From: Fimenecus sp045613585
Lineage (GTDB): Bacteria > Bacillota > Clostridia > Oscillospirales > Acutalibacteraceae
Assembly (NCBI GenBank): GCA_045613585.1
Contig: JAZLBG010000028.1
Span: 26,102-90,101, forward strand
Direction of reading: 5' to 3'
Length of the DNA: 64,000 nucleotides
Under the pieces are notes generated by a model. That model had not been told where the DNA came from. It saw nothing but the letters and a program-made list of their open reading frames with translations, and searched no databases. Shown here one piece after another: positions 33,558-42,669 of the stretch; within the stretch, counting starts at the first letter, position 1, and every line of letters begins with the position of its first letter. The position numbers were made by a program, and so were the translations under genes.

Positions 33558-35408
33558 TTGGAAAATTTTAAATTTTTAGGTAAACTCAACTTGCCTACAG
33601 ATTTGAAAAAACTGAATATAAATGAACTTGAAACTCTTGCAGCTGAAATTAGAAGTAAAATGATTGAAACTGTTTCTCAAAATGGTGGTCATCTATCTTC
33701 TAATCTCGGTGTTGTTGAGTTGTCAATTGCTATGCATAAAATGTTTAATTCACCGAAGGATAAATTCGTATGGGATGTCGGACATCAGGTTTATGCTCAT
33801 AAACTTCTTACCGGTAGAGTTGGTGAGTTTAATACATTAAGAACTGAAAATGGCATTTCAGGATTTTGTGCTCCAAATGAAAGTGAACATGATACTTTTT
33901 ATAGCGGTCATTCAAGTACTTCAATTTCTTCTGCATTAGGTATTGCTGAAGCAAATAAACAACTAGGTAATAATGATTATACAATCGCTGTAATTGGTGA
34001 TGGCGCACTTACTGGTGGTATGGCTTATGAAGCTTTAAATAATGCAGGTCGTTCGGGTACTAGACTTATTGTTATACTAAACGATAACGAAATGTCAATT
34101 TCTGAAAATGTTGGCTCAATGGCTCGTTATCTTGCTGTTGTTCGTTCAAAACCTAAATACAACAAATTGAAGGCCAAAACTGAAACTACTTTGAATAAAA
34201 TTCCGTTAGTTGGTTCAAGAGTTGCACATTTTGTTTCAAAAGTAAAATCTGATATTAAATCTACAATGTATGAAAGTACTTTTTTTGAAGATTTAGGTTT
34301 TAAATATATGGGACCTATTGATGGTCACAACCTTGAACATTTGTGTGAAGCGCTTGATAGCGCTAAACTTGTTAATGCTCCTGTACTTTTACATATAAGT
34401 ACAGTTAAAGGTAAAGGTTATGATTTTGCAGAGAAATCACCTAGTATTTATCATGGTATTTCAAAATTTAACGTCGAATCAGGTGAACCTATTTCAAGCA
34501 GTGAAAACTTCTCATCTGTTTTTGGTAACGAGTTGTGTGAATTAGCAAAGAGTAATGATAAAGTTTGTGCCATAACAGCCGCTATGGCATTAGGTACAGG
34601 TCTTAAAGAGTTTTCAGAAAAATATTCTGAAAGATTTTATGATGTTGGTATTGCAGAAGAGCATGCAGTAACTTTTGCATCGGGTCTGTCTAAAGGTGGA
34701 ATGATTCCTGTTGTAGCACTTTATTCTACATTTTTACAACGAGCTTATGACCAATTAGTACATGATGGTACGTTGCAAGCACAAAGAGTGATTATCGCTG
34801 TCGACCGTGCAGGTTTTGTAGGTGAAGATGGTGTTACTCATCAAGGGATACTTGATGTTCCACTAGTTAATAGTGTACCTGGTGTTACGATATATTCACC
34901 ATTTACTTTTGATGTATTGAAAAAAGATTTAAGAAATGTTGTGAATAACGCAACTAATCTCACTATTGTACGTTATCCTCGTGGAGGGGAAACTATAATA
35001 CCTGACACTTATACTATTACAGATAATGATTTTGACTATTTTAGTGATGGTTCAAAATTAATTATATCTTATGGTAGAGTAACTGCTGAAGTAATAAATG
35101 CAGTTGAATATTTAAAAAATAAAGGCATTGAAATTTCAATAGTTTCATTAAATAAAATTAAACCAATTAATAATGATGTATTTGATATTTCTTTGAAATA
35201 TAATGAAATTTATTTCTATGAAGAATCAGTGTATTCAGGTAGTATTGGTCAAAGTTTTGCTGATATGCTTTTTAATAAAGGTTATTCTGGAAAATATGAG
35301 CATATGGCAATTGATGATACTTTTGTTCCTCATGCAACTGTTAAATCATTACTCAAAAAATATAAATTGGACACGGAAAGCATAATAGAAAAGTTTTCGG
35401 AGAAATAA
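33558..35408 (+). CDS. dxs: 1-deoxy-D-xylulose-5-phosphate synthase
   Basis: Dxs is the thiamine-diphosphate enzyme that starts the MEP isoprenoid pathway from pyruvate and glyceraldehyde-3-phosphate. The ThDP motif is GDGALTGGMAYEALNNAG, and the pyrimidine-binding region has the conserved FYDVGIAEEHAVTFASGL. I choose the TTG at 33558 because GGAG lies about 8 nt upstream; an earlier in-frame TTG at 33540 overlaps ispA and has no site. Its 616 residues are normal. tlyA follows directly. Confidence 0.95.
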   Translation: MENFKFLGKLNLPTDLKKLNINELETLAAEIRSKMIETVSQNGGHLSSNLGVVELSIAMHKMFNSPKDKFVWDVGHQVYAHKLLTGRVGEFNTLRTENGISGFCAPNESEHDTFYSGHSSTSISSALGIAEANKQLGNNDYTIAVIGDGALTGGMAYEALNNAGRSGTRLIVILNDNEMSISENVGSMARYLAVVRSKPKYNKLKAKTETTLNKIPLVGSRVAHFVSKVKSDIKSTMYESTFFEDLGFKYMGPIDGHNLEHLCEALDSAKLVNAPVLLHISTVKGKGYDFAEKSPSIYHGISKFNVESGEPISSSENFSSVFGNELCELAKSNDKVCAITAAMALGTGLKEFSEKYSERFYDVGIAEEHAVTFASGLSKGGMIPVVALYSTFLQRAYDQLVHDGTLQAQRVIIAVDRAGFVGEDGVTHQGILDVPLVNSVPGVTIYSPFTFDVLKKDLRNVVNNATNLTIVRYPRGGETIIPDTYTITDNDFDYFSDGSKLIISYGRVTAEVINAVEYLKNKGIEISIVSLNKIKPINNDVFDISLKYNEIYFYEESVYSGSIGQSFADMLFNKGYSGKYEHMAIDDTFVPHATVKSLLKKYKLDTESIIEKFSEK

Positions 35409-35409
35409 T

Positions 35410-36225
35410 ATGGCTGAAAAGAAAAGACTTGATACTGTTATAGTAGATTTAGGATTTGCTGAAACTCGCTCCAAGGCATCAGCAATCATTATGTCTGGCG
35501 AAATTTATGTAAATGGACAAAAAGAAACTAAATCAGGATATGCAGTAAAAGATACTGATAAAATTGAATTTAAGGGCAAAAAAATGCCTTTTGTTAGTCG
35601 TGGTGGATATAAATTAGAGAAGGCTATGAAGACCTTTCCTATAAGCCTTAAAGATTGCGTGTGTATGGATATTGGCGCGTCTACGGGTGGTTTTACTGAA
35701 TGTATGCTTCAATGCGGTCCAATTAAGGTGTACGCTATTGATGTTGGTTATGGTCAGCTTGCATGGAAACTTCGTACTGATGAAAGGGTAGTAAATCTTG
35801 AAAGAACAAATTTTAGATACCTTACCAAAGAAATTGTAACAGATGACATTGATTTTGCAAGTATTGATGTTTCTTTTATTTCACTTAAAAAGATTTTACC
35901 AGTGCTTTTTGATTTCTTAAAAGAAAATGGTCAAACTGTAGCTCTTATCAAACCACAGTTTGAAGCAGGTAAAGATAAAGTTGGCAAAAAAGGCGTTGTA
36001 AGAGATATTAATACTCATAAAGAAGTAATTTCAGGAATTATTGAATTTGCTTTTGAAATAGGTTTTTCGGTATTAGGGCTTGACTTTTCACCAATAAGAG
36101 GGCCTGAAGGTAATATTGAATATCTTGTTTATCTTTCAAAAGAAGCTGAAAAACAACTACTTGTTGACAATATTAAAATTAATGAGATTGCAGATAAATC
36201 TCATACAGAATTGAGTGGTGAATAA
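35410..36225 (+). CDS. tlyA: TlyA-family rRNA (cytidine-2'-O)-methyltransferase
   Basis: TlyA-type proteins combine an N-terminal S4 RNA-binding domain (about residues 5-65, starting KRLDTVIVDLGFAETRSKA) with an FtsJ-like methyltransferase. The SAM site is CMDIGASTGGFTECML, followed by YAIDVGYGQLAWKLR and the ALIKPQFEAG motif. The family was once called hemolysin. At 271 residues it is standard. The stop overlaps the possible starts of nadK. Confidence 0.92.
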   Translation: MAEKKRLDTVIVDLGFAETRSKASAIIMSGEIYVNGQKETKSGYAVKDTDKIEFKGKKMPFVSRGGYKLEKAMKTFPISLKDCVCMDIGASTGGFTECMLQCGPIKVYAIDVGYGQLAWKLRTDERVVNLERTNFRYLTKEIVTDDIDFASIDVSFISLKKILPVLFDFLKENGQTVALIKPQFEAGKDKVGKKGVVRDINTHKEVISGIIEFAFEIGFSVLGLDFSPIRGPEGNIEYLVYLSKEAEKQLLVDNIKINEIADKSHTELSGE

Positions 36226-36226
36226 T

Positions 36227-37081
36227 TTGAAAATCGGTATTATACCTAATTTCACGCGAGAAAAAGCACTTGATGTTACAAAAAATACAGTAACTGAACT
36301 TAAGAAGTTAAATATTGATTATTATTTTGACATAAACTCAAAAAAAGATTTTAAATTTGATGTTGATGAAACACATTTTGTTGATAAAATTTATGAAGTA
36401 GTTGATGTAATAATAGCAATCGGTGGTGATGGTTCATTTATTCATACAGCTAAAGAAACTGCTGTACACAAAAAGCCTGTACTTTGTATAAATGCAGGAA
36501 ATTTAGCTTTCTTAGCAGGTCTTGAAGGTAATGAACTTAGTTTGATTAAAAAGTTGATTGCTGGCGATTATTCAACAGATAAGTGTATGATGCTTAATGT
36601 TGTGATTAAGGAAAACCATAAAGAACATTTGCTTGGTTATTGTCTTAATGATGTTGCTATTGCAAGAAGTAGTGATATCAAACTCATTGATTTAGATGTT
36701 TTCTGTAATAATAGAAAAATCAATAATTATCGTGCTGATGGTGTAGTAATTTCGACTCCAACTGGGTCAACTGCTTATTCATGGTCAGCTGGCGGTCCTG
36801 TAATTGACCCTGATTTACAGTGTATTATGCTAACTCCAATATGCACACACTCTCCATTGAATCGTTCACTTGTCTTTAATGAAGATTCAGTTATAAGGGT
36901 TAAACCTATGAATGATACTCAAAAAGTATCTGTATCGACTGATGGTGAAAGAACAATTGAGTTATCACAGAATAGTGAAATTATTATTTCAAAATCTAAA
37001 TATTATGCAGAGTTTATTAGAATAAAATCTGATGAATTTTTTGATATACTTAATAACAAATTATCACAAAGGAGAAATTAA
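36227..37081 (+). CDS. nadK: NAD kinase
   Basis: NadK phosphorylates NAD to NADP. The catalytic GGDG motif is in IAIGGDGSFIHTAKE, and the second conserved region is DGVVISTPTGSTAYSWSAGGP. I take the TTG at 36227 (MKIGIIPNF), preceded by GGTGAATAAT; GTG codons at 36215 and 36218 are alternatives. The length of about 284 residues is typical. It lies in the conserved order tlyA-nadK-argR-recN. Confidence 0.94.
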   Translation: MKIGIIPNFTREKALDVTKNTVTELKKLNIDYYFDINSKKDFKFDVDETHFVDKIYEVVDVIIAIGGDGSFIHTAKETAVHKKPVLCINAGNLAFLAGLEGNELSLIKKLIAGDYSTDKCMMLNVVIKENHKEHLLGYCLNDVAIARSSDIKLIDLDVFCNNRKINNYRADGVVISTPTGSTAYSWSAGGPVIDPDLQCIMLTPICTHSPLNRSLVFNEDSVIRVKPMNDTQKVSVSTDGERTIELSQNSEIIISKSKYYAEFIRIKSDEFFDILNNKLSQRRN

Positions 37082-37528
37082 GTGAAGAAGAATAGACATG
37101 AGTTAATCCTCAATTTTATACAGAATAATAGTGTTTCAACACAAGATGAAATCATAAAAATGCTTTCTGAACATGGATTTAATGTTACTCAAGCAACAAT
37201 TTCTCGTGATATAAAAGAGTTGAAACTTATTAAAGAGCATTATGGCAAAAATGAAGTCAAATATGCTGTAAGTAGCAAAAAGGATAATAATGATAATATT
37301 AAAATGATTTTTTCTCGTTCGGTATTATCTGTTGATGTTGCAATGAATCTAATTGTTATAAAGTGTTATCCTGGAACTGCCAATGCCGCATGTGTTGCGC
37401 TTGATAGTTTACATATTCCCGGCGTCGTAGGTACAATAGCAGGGGATGATACAATTTTTACTGCTTGTACAGATATTGAAACTGCAATTAATACAAAAAA
37501 TGCTGTTGAAGAAATGTTGAAGGGCTGA
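37082..37528 (+). CDS. argR: Arginine repressor ArgR/AhrC
   Basis: ArgR is an arginine-responsive regulator with an N-terminal winged helix (STQDEIIKMLSEHGFNVTQ, then ATISRDIKELKLIK) and a C-terminal oligomerisation/arginine-binding domain with GTIAGDDTIF. The start is GTG at 37082 behind AAGGAG. The 148 residues are normal. No arginine genes are nearby; the linkage to recN is conserved in Firmicutes. Confidence 0.95.
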   Translation: MKKNRHELILNFIQNNSVSTQDEIIKMLSEHGFNVTQATISRDIKELKLIKEHYGKNEVKYAVSSKKDNNDNIKMIFSRSVLSVDVAMNLIVIKCYPGTANAACVALDSLHIPGVVGTIAGDDTIFTACTDIETAINTKNAVEEMLKG

Positions 37529-37533
37529 TATTT

Positions 37534-39207
37534 ATGCTTTCAAATCTCAAAATATCAGATATTGCTATTATTAAAGAGGCTGTTATCGATTTCGATAACG
37601 GTCTTAATGTACTTACAGGCGAAACAGGCGCTGGTAAGTCAATTATCATTGATGCAATCAATGCGATACTTGGTGAGAGAACATCGCGTGAACTTATAAG
37701 AACTGGTAGTAATAATGCAGAAGTTTCGGCGTTTTTTGAAAACATAAATGATGATGTAATTACTGTACTTAACGAGTTCGGGGTTGGATGTGATGAAGAT
37801 AATTCCGTATTGATTTCAAGAAAGATTTCACTTGATGGTAAGAATGTTTGTAAAGTAAATGGTTCAAGTGTTACTGTTTCAATGCTTAAAAAGATTGGAC
37901 AATCACTTATAAATGTTCATGGACAGATGGATAATCATAATCTTCTTAATGAAGAGTTACATTATACATACATCGATAACTTTGCGGAGAATTATGATGT
38001 TCTAGAAGAATATGTGAACGCATACAATGATTATTGCAATATAAAAAGAAGATATGATAATCTAATTGTAAATGAAAGTGAAAAAGCAAGAAAAATCGAT
38101 TTGCTTACATATCAGATTAAAGAAATTTCAGTTGCATGCATTAAAATAGGTGAGTGGGAAGAACTTGAAAAGCGCAAAAAGGTATTACAAAATGCTGAAC
38201 AACTTCTTGCACTCGTAAATAATGCTGTTGAAATTATAAATGGTAATGATAATTTTTCAGGTGTTGCAGATATGCTTAATACCGCCTCAAACTCACTTGT
38301 TAAAGCATCTGCTTATGACGAAGCACTTAATGGAATTTCCGATACAGTTGCAGAGATGTCATATAATATTGCGGATTGTGCAAGTGAACTTAACAATTTC
38401 TTGTATTCACTTGATATTGACCCTAATGAGCTTGACATTATTGAAGAACGACTTGATGTTTTATTTAGATTATCAAAGAAATATGGTCAAACTGAAACTG
38501 AAATTTTTGAGTTTCTTGAAAAAGCACAAAATGAACTTGATGATATAACATTTTCTGATAAGCTTAAAGAACAACTTGAAATTGAACTTAGTGAAAAATA
38601 CAAAGTAATGGACAAATCAAGTCACAAGTTATCTGCTAATCGTCAGAAATATGGCGAAATCTTTATAAATAAGGTTAAAGATGAATTGTCATTTCTTGAT
38701 ATGGCATCAATCTCTTTTAAGATTGTGCAGAATAGAAAAACTTTTGACGAAACTGGTGCTGATGAGATTTATTTCTTAATTTCCGCTAATGCAGGTGAAG
38801 AACCAAAACCACTTTCCAAAATTGCATCGGGTGGTGAGTTATCTCGAATTATGCTTGCAATTAAGAATGTATTAGCCTCAAAAGATAATGTGCAGACACT
38901 TGTTTTTGACGAGGTTGATACTGGCGTAAGTGGCCGAGCTGCGCAAAAAATTGGTATTAAACTTAAAGAGGTTTCAAAAAATAGACAAGTTCTTTGTGTA
39001 ACTCATTTAGCACAAATAGCTTCTTTTGCAGATAATCATTTCTTGATTTCCAAATCTGAATCTGAAAATAAGACTTATACTAAAGTTGAAAATCTCGACA
39101 ATGGTGGCAGAATTCACGAATTAGCACGCATTATTGGTGGTATTGAATCAACACAATTGTCACTTGATGCTGCAGCTGAAATGATTGAAAATGCAAAGAA
39201 ATATTAA
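37534..39207 (+). CDS. recN: DNA repair protein RecN
   Basis: RecN is an SMC-like ATPase in double-strand-break repair. Walker A is GETGAGKSIIIDAINAILG near the N terminus. The signature SKIASGGELSRIMLAIK and Walker B LVFDEVDTGVSGRAAQKI are near the C terminus, with coiled coils between. The 557 residues are typical. It is the last gene of the cluster; a promoter for tyrS starts just after its stop. Confidence 0.95.
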   Translation: MLSNLKISDIAIIKEAVIDFDNGLNVLTGETGAGKSIIIDAINAILGERTSRELIRTGSNNAEVSAFFENINDDVITVLNEFGVGCDEDNSVLISRKISLDGKNVCKVNGSSVTVSMLKKIGQSLINVHGQMDNHNLLNEELHYTYIDNFAENYDVLEEYVNAYNDYCNIKRRYDNLIVNESEKARKIDLLTYQIKEISVACIKIGEWEELEKRKKVLQNAEQLLALVNNAVEIINGNDNFSGVADMLNTASNSLVKASAYDEALNGISDTVAEMSYNIADCASELNNFLYSLDIDPNELDIIEERLDVLFRLSKKYGQTETEIFEFLEKAQNELDDITFSDKLKEQLEIELSEKYKVMDKSSHKLSANRQKYGEIFINKVKDELSFLDMASISFKIVQNRKTFDETGADEIYFLISANAGEEPKPLSKIASGGELSRIMLAIKNVLASKDNVQTLVFDEVDTGVSGRAAQKIGIKLKEVSKNRQVLCVTHLAQIASFADNHFLISKSESENKTYTKVENLDNGGRIHELARIIGGIESTQLSLDAAAEMIENAKKY

Positions 39208-39208
39208 C

Positions 39209-39236
39209 TTGACAATTATTTTTAATTGTGTATAAT
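39209..39236 (+). promoter_or_regulatory. Promoter of the tyrS T-box transcript
   Basis: TTGACA (39209-39214), a 16-nt spacer and TATAAT (39231-39236), both consensus boxes. Confidence 0.85.
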
Positions 39237-39239
39237 ATT

Positions 39240-39500
39240 CTCAATGACTTTGAAGCGAAGAAGTAATAAGACTTTTGTAGTTGCAGAGAGTGTCTGGTTG
39301 GTGTAAAGGCATACACAAATCTTATGAATTACATCGTGGAGTTGCACTTTTGAAATAATAGTAGAGAGTGTCGGTTGTACCCGTTATAGTACAGAGTAAT
39401 ATTAGTTACTCGTTAAGGCTGTTTATCGTGAGGTAACAGTAAACTGAGGTGGTAACACGAAATTTTTTCGTCCTCTGCATAATTGCAGGGGACTTTTATA
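39240..39500 (+). promoter_or_regulatory. T-box riboswitch (tyrosine) upstream of tyrS
   Basis: This leader controls tyrS by sensing uncharged tRNA-Tyr. The T-box sequence GAGGTGGTAACACG is at about 39446-39459, with the TGGT bulge able to pair to a tRNA 3' end with discriminator A. A candidate specifier TAC (Tyr) lies at 39330-39332 in the stem I region. The terminator is GTCCTCTGCA (39470-39479) with TGCAGGGGAC (39484-39493) plus a T-run. The antiterminator pairs GAGG with CCTC. The 304-nt gap between recN and tyrS is taken up by this element. Stem I pairing was not fully resolved. Confidence 0.9.
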
Positions 39501-39519
39501 TTTTTTAAGGAGTATGAAA

Positions 39520-40746
39520 ATGAAAGTTTATGACGAACTCGTTGCACGTGGACTTATTGCACAGGTAACAAATGAAGAAGAAATTAGAAAACTTGTAAAT
39601 GAAGGTAAAGCGGTATTTTATATTGGTTTTGACCCAACAGCTGATAGCTTACACGTTGGTCACTTTATGGCACTTTGCCTTATGAAGAGATTACAGATGG
39701 CTGGTAACAAACCGATTGCACTTATTGGCGGTGGAACTGCTATGATTGGTGACCCATCTGGTAGAAGCGATATGCGTCAGATGATGACAAAAGAAACAAT
39801 TCAGCATAACTGTGATTGCTTTAAAAAGCAGATGGAACGCTTTATTGAATTCGGTGACGATAAAGCTATTATGGTTAATAATGCGGATTGGCTTCTTGAC
39901 CTAAATTATGTTGACGTGCTTCGCGAAGTTGGTGCTTGTTTCAGCGTTAACAGAATGCTTTCTGCAGAATGTTATAAGCAGAGAATGGAAAAAGGTCTTT
40001 CATTCCTTGAATTCAACTATATGATTATGCAGAGTTATGACTTCTATGAACTTTTCCAGAAATATGGTTGTAATATGCAGTTCGGTGGTGACGACCAGTG
40101 GAGCAATATGCTTGGTGGTACAGAACTTATTCGCAGAAAGTTAGGTAAAGATGCACACGCTATGACAATTACTCTTCTCCTTAACTCTGAAGGTAAGAAA
40201 ATGGGCAAAACACAGTCAGGTGCAGTTTGGCTTGACCCTGAAAAGACATCTCCTTTTGATTTCTATCAGTACTGGAGAAATGTTGACGATGCTGATGTTC
40301 TTAAATGTATCAGAATGCTCACATTCTTACCTATGGAAGAAATTGAAAAGATGGATTCTTGGGAAGGTAGTCAGTTAAATACTGCTAAAGAAATCCTTGC
40401 ATTTGAACTCACAAAACTTGTTCATGGTGAAGAAGAGGCTAATAAGGCTCAAGAAGGCGCAAGAGCCCTTTTCTCAGGTAAGGGTAATACAGAGAATATG
40501 CCAACAGTGGAACTCGTTGCAGATGATTTTAACGATGATAGCGTGCTTGTTGCAGACATTATGATTAAAGCAGGTATTGCAAAGTCAAAGGGTGAATGCC
40601 GTCGTCTTATTGAACAAGGTGGCGTATCTGTTGATGATGAAAAGGTTACAGAGCCATTCAAAGCACTTTCTAAGGCTGATTTTGAAAAAGGATATGTAAT
40701 CGTTAAAAAAGGTAAAAAAGTCTTTTATAAGGCAGTCTTAGCTTAA
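39520..40746 (+). CDS. tyrS: Tyrosyl-tRNA synthetase
   Basis: TyrS charges tRNA-Tyr. It is class I: the HIGH-type motif is LHVGH in FDPTADSLHVGHFMAL and the KMSKS-type motif is KMGKT. An S4-like domain is at the C terminus (IMIKAGIAKSKGECRRLIEQ). The ATG at 39520 is 7 nt after AAGGAG; the ATG at 39514 is too close. Length (about 408 residues) is normal. It is controlled by the T-box leader and ends at a strong terminator. Confidence 0.96.
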   Translation: MKVYDELVARGLIAQVTNEEEIRKLVNEGKAVFYIGFDPTADSLHVGHFMALCLMKRLQMAGNKPIALIGGGTAMIGDPSGRSDMRQMMTKETIQHNCDCFKKQMERFIEFGDDKAIMVNNADWLLDLNYVDVLREVGACFSVNRMLSAECYKQRMEKGLSFLEFNYMIMQSYDFYELFQKYGCNMQFGGDDQWSNMLGGTELIRRKLGKDAHAMTITLLLNSEGKKMGKTQSGAVWLDPEKTSPFDFYQYWRNVDDADVLKCIRMLTFLPMEEIEKMDSWEGSQLNTAKEILAFELTKLVHGEEEANKAQEGARALFSGKGNTENMPTVELVADDFNDDSVLVADIMIKAGIAKSKGECRRLIEQGGVSVDDEKVTEPFKALSKADFEKGYVIVKKGKKVFYKAVLA

Positions 40747-40755
40747 TATATTAAT

Positions 40756-40790
40756 AAAATAACTGCCTACATTTTGTAGGCAGTTATTTT
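40756..40790. terminator. Bidirectional terminator between tyrS and the hydrolase gene
   Basis: A perfect 16-bp palindromic stem (40756-40771 with 40775-40790, TTT loop) with A and T runs separates two convergent genes. Confidence 0.88.
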
Positions 40791-41761
40791 TATATGTATT
40801 TATCAATGAAGTTTATAATTGAGTTCCAATAAAGTTCTGGGTCAACACAAGAGTTTCTTGCATGGGGTGAATTTTCAATTGTAACTTTTTCTTTTTCACT
40901 TGCGCATGCCTCATAAACCTTATCAAGCATTTCATAAGGAACAAAGGTGTCTTTATCACCATGAATAAAAATTGTTGGTGTTTTTGACTTTTTCAATTGT
41001 TCAATAGCAGATGCCTCTTTAAAATCAAATCCTGAATATAATTTATTAACAAGATTAGCTGAGTATAGTGTTGGGAATTCACTCATTTTAAAATTATTCT
41101 TAATTTTGTTACTGAAAATATCCCAAACAGATGTAAATCCACAGTCAGCAACTGCAACCTTAACATTTGATGGAAGTTCTTCTCCTGTTGCCATCATAGT
41201 TGTTGCAGAGCCCATTGATTCACCATGAAGAATTATTTTGCTATCAGGGTAATTTTCTGCAATGAAGTTAATCCAATCAATAATATCAAGTCTGTCTTTC
41301 CATCCCATTGTTATTACACTGGATTCACTATCGGCGTGACCATTTAGACTTGGCGTAAGCACATTAAAACCTAATTCATGATATTTCTGTGCATAAATAC
41401 CCATACCACTCGGACTTGAGGTATAACCATGAATTACAATAACATATATATCACTCGGATTTTTAGCAAAAATAAAATCTCCATGCAAATTTTTGTCAGA
41501 ATTTGAAGATTTAATGGCAAGTTTTTCTTTTGATATATTTTCAAACCATTCTTTACCTTTTTCTTTTATTGCATCAAGGCGAAGTCTTTCTTCATCTTTT
41601 TTACCATTGCCACTTGCAACTTTTGCTACAAAAGGATTTTCAAGTCCCTTTTTTGTAAGTGTTACATAATAGAAAAAATTACCAATTAAAAAATAAGTTG
41701 CAGCTGCTGAAGCGCTGACAATTCCTGCAGTTTTTAAAACTTTTTTTGTACTTTTTTTCAT
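40790..41761 (-). CDS. Membrane-anchored alpha/beta hydrolase
   Basis: This 323-residue serine hydrolase has an N-terminal hydrophobic helix (about residues 10-32) that should anchor it outside the membrane. The catalytic triad is visible: nucleophile Ser in HGESMGSATTM, Asp in HGDKDTFVP and His in SPHARNS. The oxyanion region is VIHGYTSSPSGMG. It resembles YqkD/BAAT-like peptidase-type hydrolases in Firmicutes. The substrate is not known. AGGAGG-like sequence precedes the ATG. It is a single-gene unit. Confidence 0.85.
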   Translation of the reverse strand: MKKSTKKVLKTAGIVSASAAATYFLIGNFFYYVTLTKKGLENPFVAKVASGNGKKDEERLRLDAIKEKGKEWFENISKEKLAIKSSNSDKNLHGDFIFAKNPSDIYVIVIHGYTSSPSGMGIYAQKYHELGFNVLTPSLNGHADSESSVITMGWKDRLDIIDWINFIAENYPDSKIILHGESMGSATTMMATGEELPSNVKVAVADCGFTSVWDIFSNKIKNNFKMSEFPTLYSANLVNKLYSGFDFKEASAIEQLKKSKTPTIFIHGDKDTFVPYEMLDKVYEACASEKEKVTIENSPHARNSCVDPELYWNSIINFIDKYI

Positions 41762-41851
41762 AAAGCATTCCTCCCATTAATGTTATTTTACAACTATTTT
41801 TTATAAATGTCTATTCATTTTTATGATTATCGATAAAATTTGCAATAAGTG

Positions 41852-41880
41852 TTGTTTTATTTAAAAAAATCTGTTAAAAT
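41852..41880 (+). promoter_or_regulatory. Promoter upstream of the DivIVA-like gene
   Basis: TTGTTT (41852-41857), a 17-nt spacer and TAAAAT (41875-41880), about 30 nt before the gene. Confidence 0.5.
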
Positions 41881-41911
41881 AAATTGACATTTTACTAAAG
41901 AGGTAAAAACT

Positions 41912-42622
41912 ATGAGTAAAGAATTTACTGTTATGAAAACTACATTGTTTGGTGGGTTTAAAAAATCTGATGTTCTCGCTTATGTTGAGCAGTTGCAAAC
42001 TGAAACTGCCGATGTTAAATCAACACTTGATGCAAAACGTGAAGAATCTTTAGAATTAAAACGAAAGATAGATGAGCTCGAAATCAAACTTGAGAATCTT
42101 TTACAAGTTAATGAGAAACTTAATGAAAAAGAAAAAGAAGTGTCAGATTTAACCGTTAAACTTGAACTTGCTCTTGCTGAAAATAAGAAATATAGTGAAA
42201 AAATTGCTGAGTTTGATGAAAAGAGTGAAAAACTTCGTCGTGCAGAAAAACAGATTGGTGCAGCATACATTGATGCTCGTCGTTATTCTGATGACCTTGT
42301 TGACAGTGCAAAAGCAAAGGCAAAAGATATTGGCGCAATTGCATCACAAGATGTTAAGCGTGAAGCAAATGAAATTGAACAACTTCTTAAAGATGTTGAT
42401 GCAATTTCAAAGAAGTTTAATTCTTCACTTGAACAGTTACATAAAGATGTCTATGCTCTTGGAACAAAACTCAACACATCTGCATCAACACTTCTCAATC
42501 TTCATACTGACTTAACTGGTATTGAAGAGCAAAGATTTGATTTTGATGATGAAGAAACTAATTTTACAGTAATTTCATATAGCGAACATGTTGACTTTGC
42601 TGATGAAGTAGTAGAGGGTTAA
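41912..42622 (+). CDS. DivIVA-domain coiled-coil protein
   Basis: This 236-residue protein has a DivIVA-like N terminus (TLFGGFKKSDVLAYVEQLQ) followed by a long coiled coil rich in Glu and Lys (about residues 30-115) and a second helical part. DivIVA-type proteins mark curved membranes and organise division or pole events. The target is not evident, and it is smaller and different from classical DivIVA. AAAGAGGT precedes the ATG. pcrA follows, and rodA and mreB genes are nearby, which fits a role in cell morphology. Confidence 0.8.
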   Translation: MSKEFTVMKTTLFGGFKKSDVLAYVEQLQTETADVKSTLDAKREESLELKRKIDELEIKLENLLQVNEKLNEKEKEVSDLTVKLELALAENKKYSEKIAEFDEKSEKLRRAEKQIGAAYIDARRYSDDLVDSAKAKAKDIGAIASQDVKREANEIEQLLKDVDAISKKFNSSLEQLHKDVYALGTKLNTSASTLLNLHTDLTGIEEQRFDFDDEETNFTVISYSEHVDFADEVVEG

Positions 42623-42669
42623 TTTTTTGCTATTTTGTAGAAAAATATTTTTAATTAGGGGAATAAATA

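Noticed and set aside
41980..42515. Several overlapping ORFs in other frames of the DivIVA-like gene
   Set aside because: Low-complexity coiled-coil coding gives open shadow frames; only the 41912 frame has a ribosome site and a domain.
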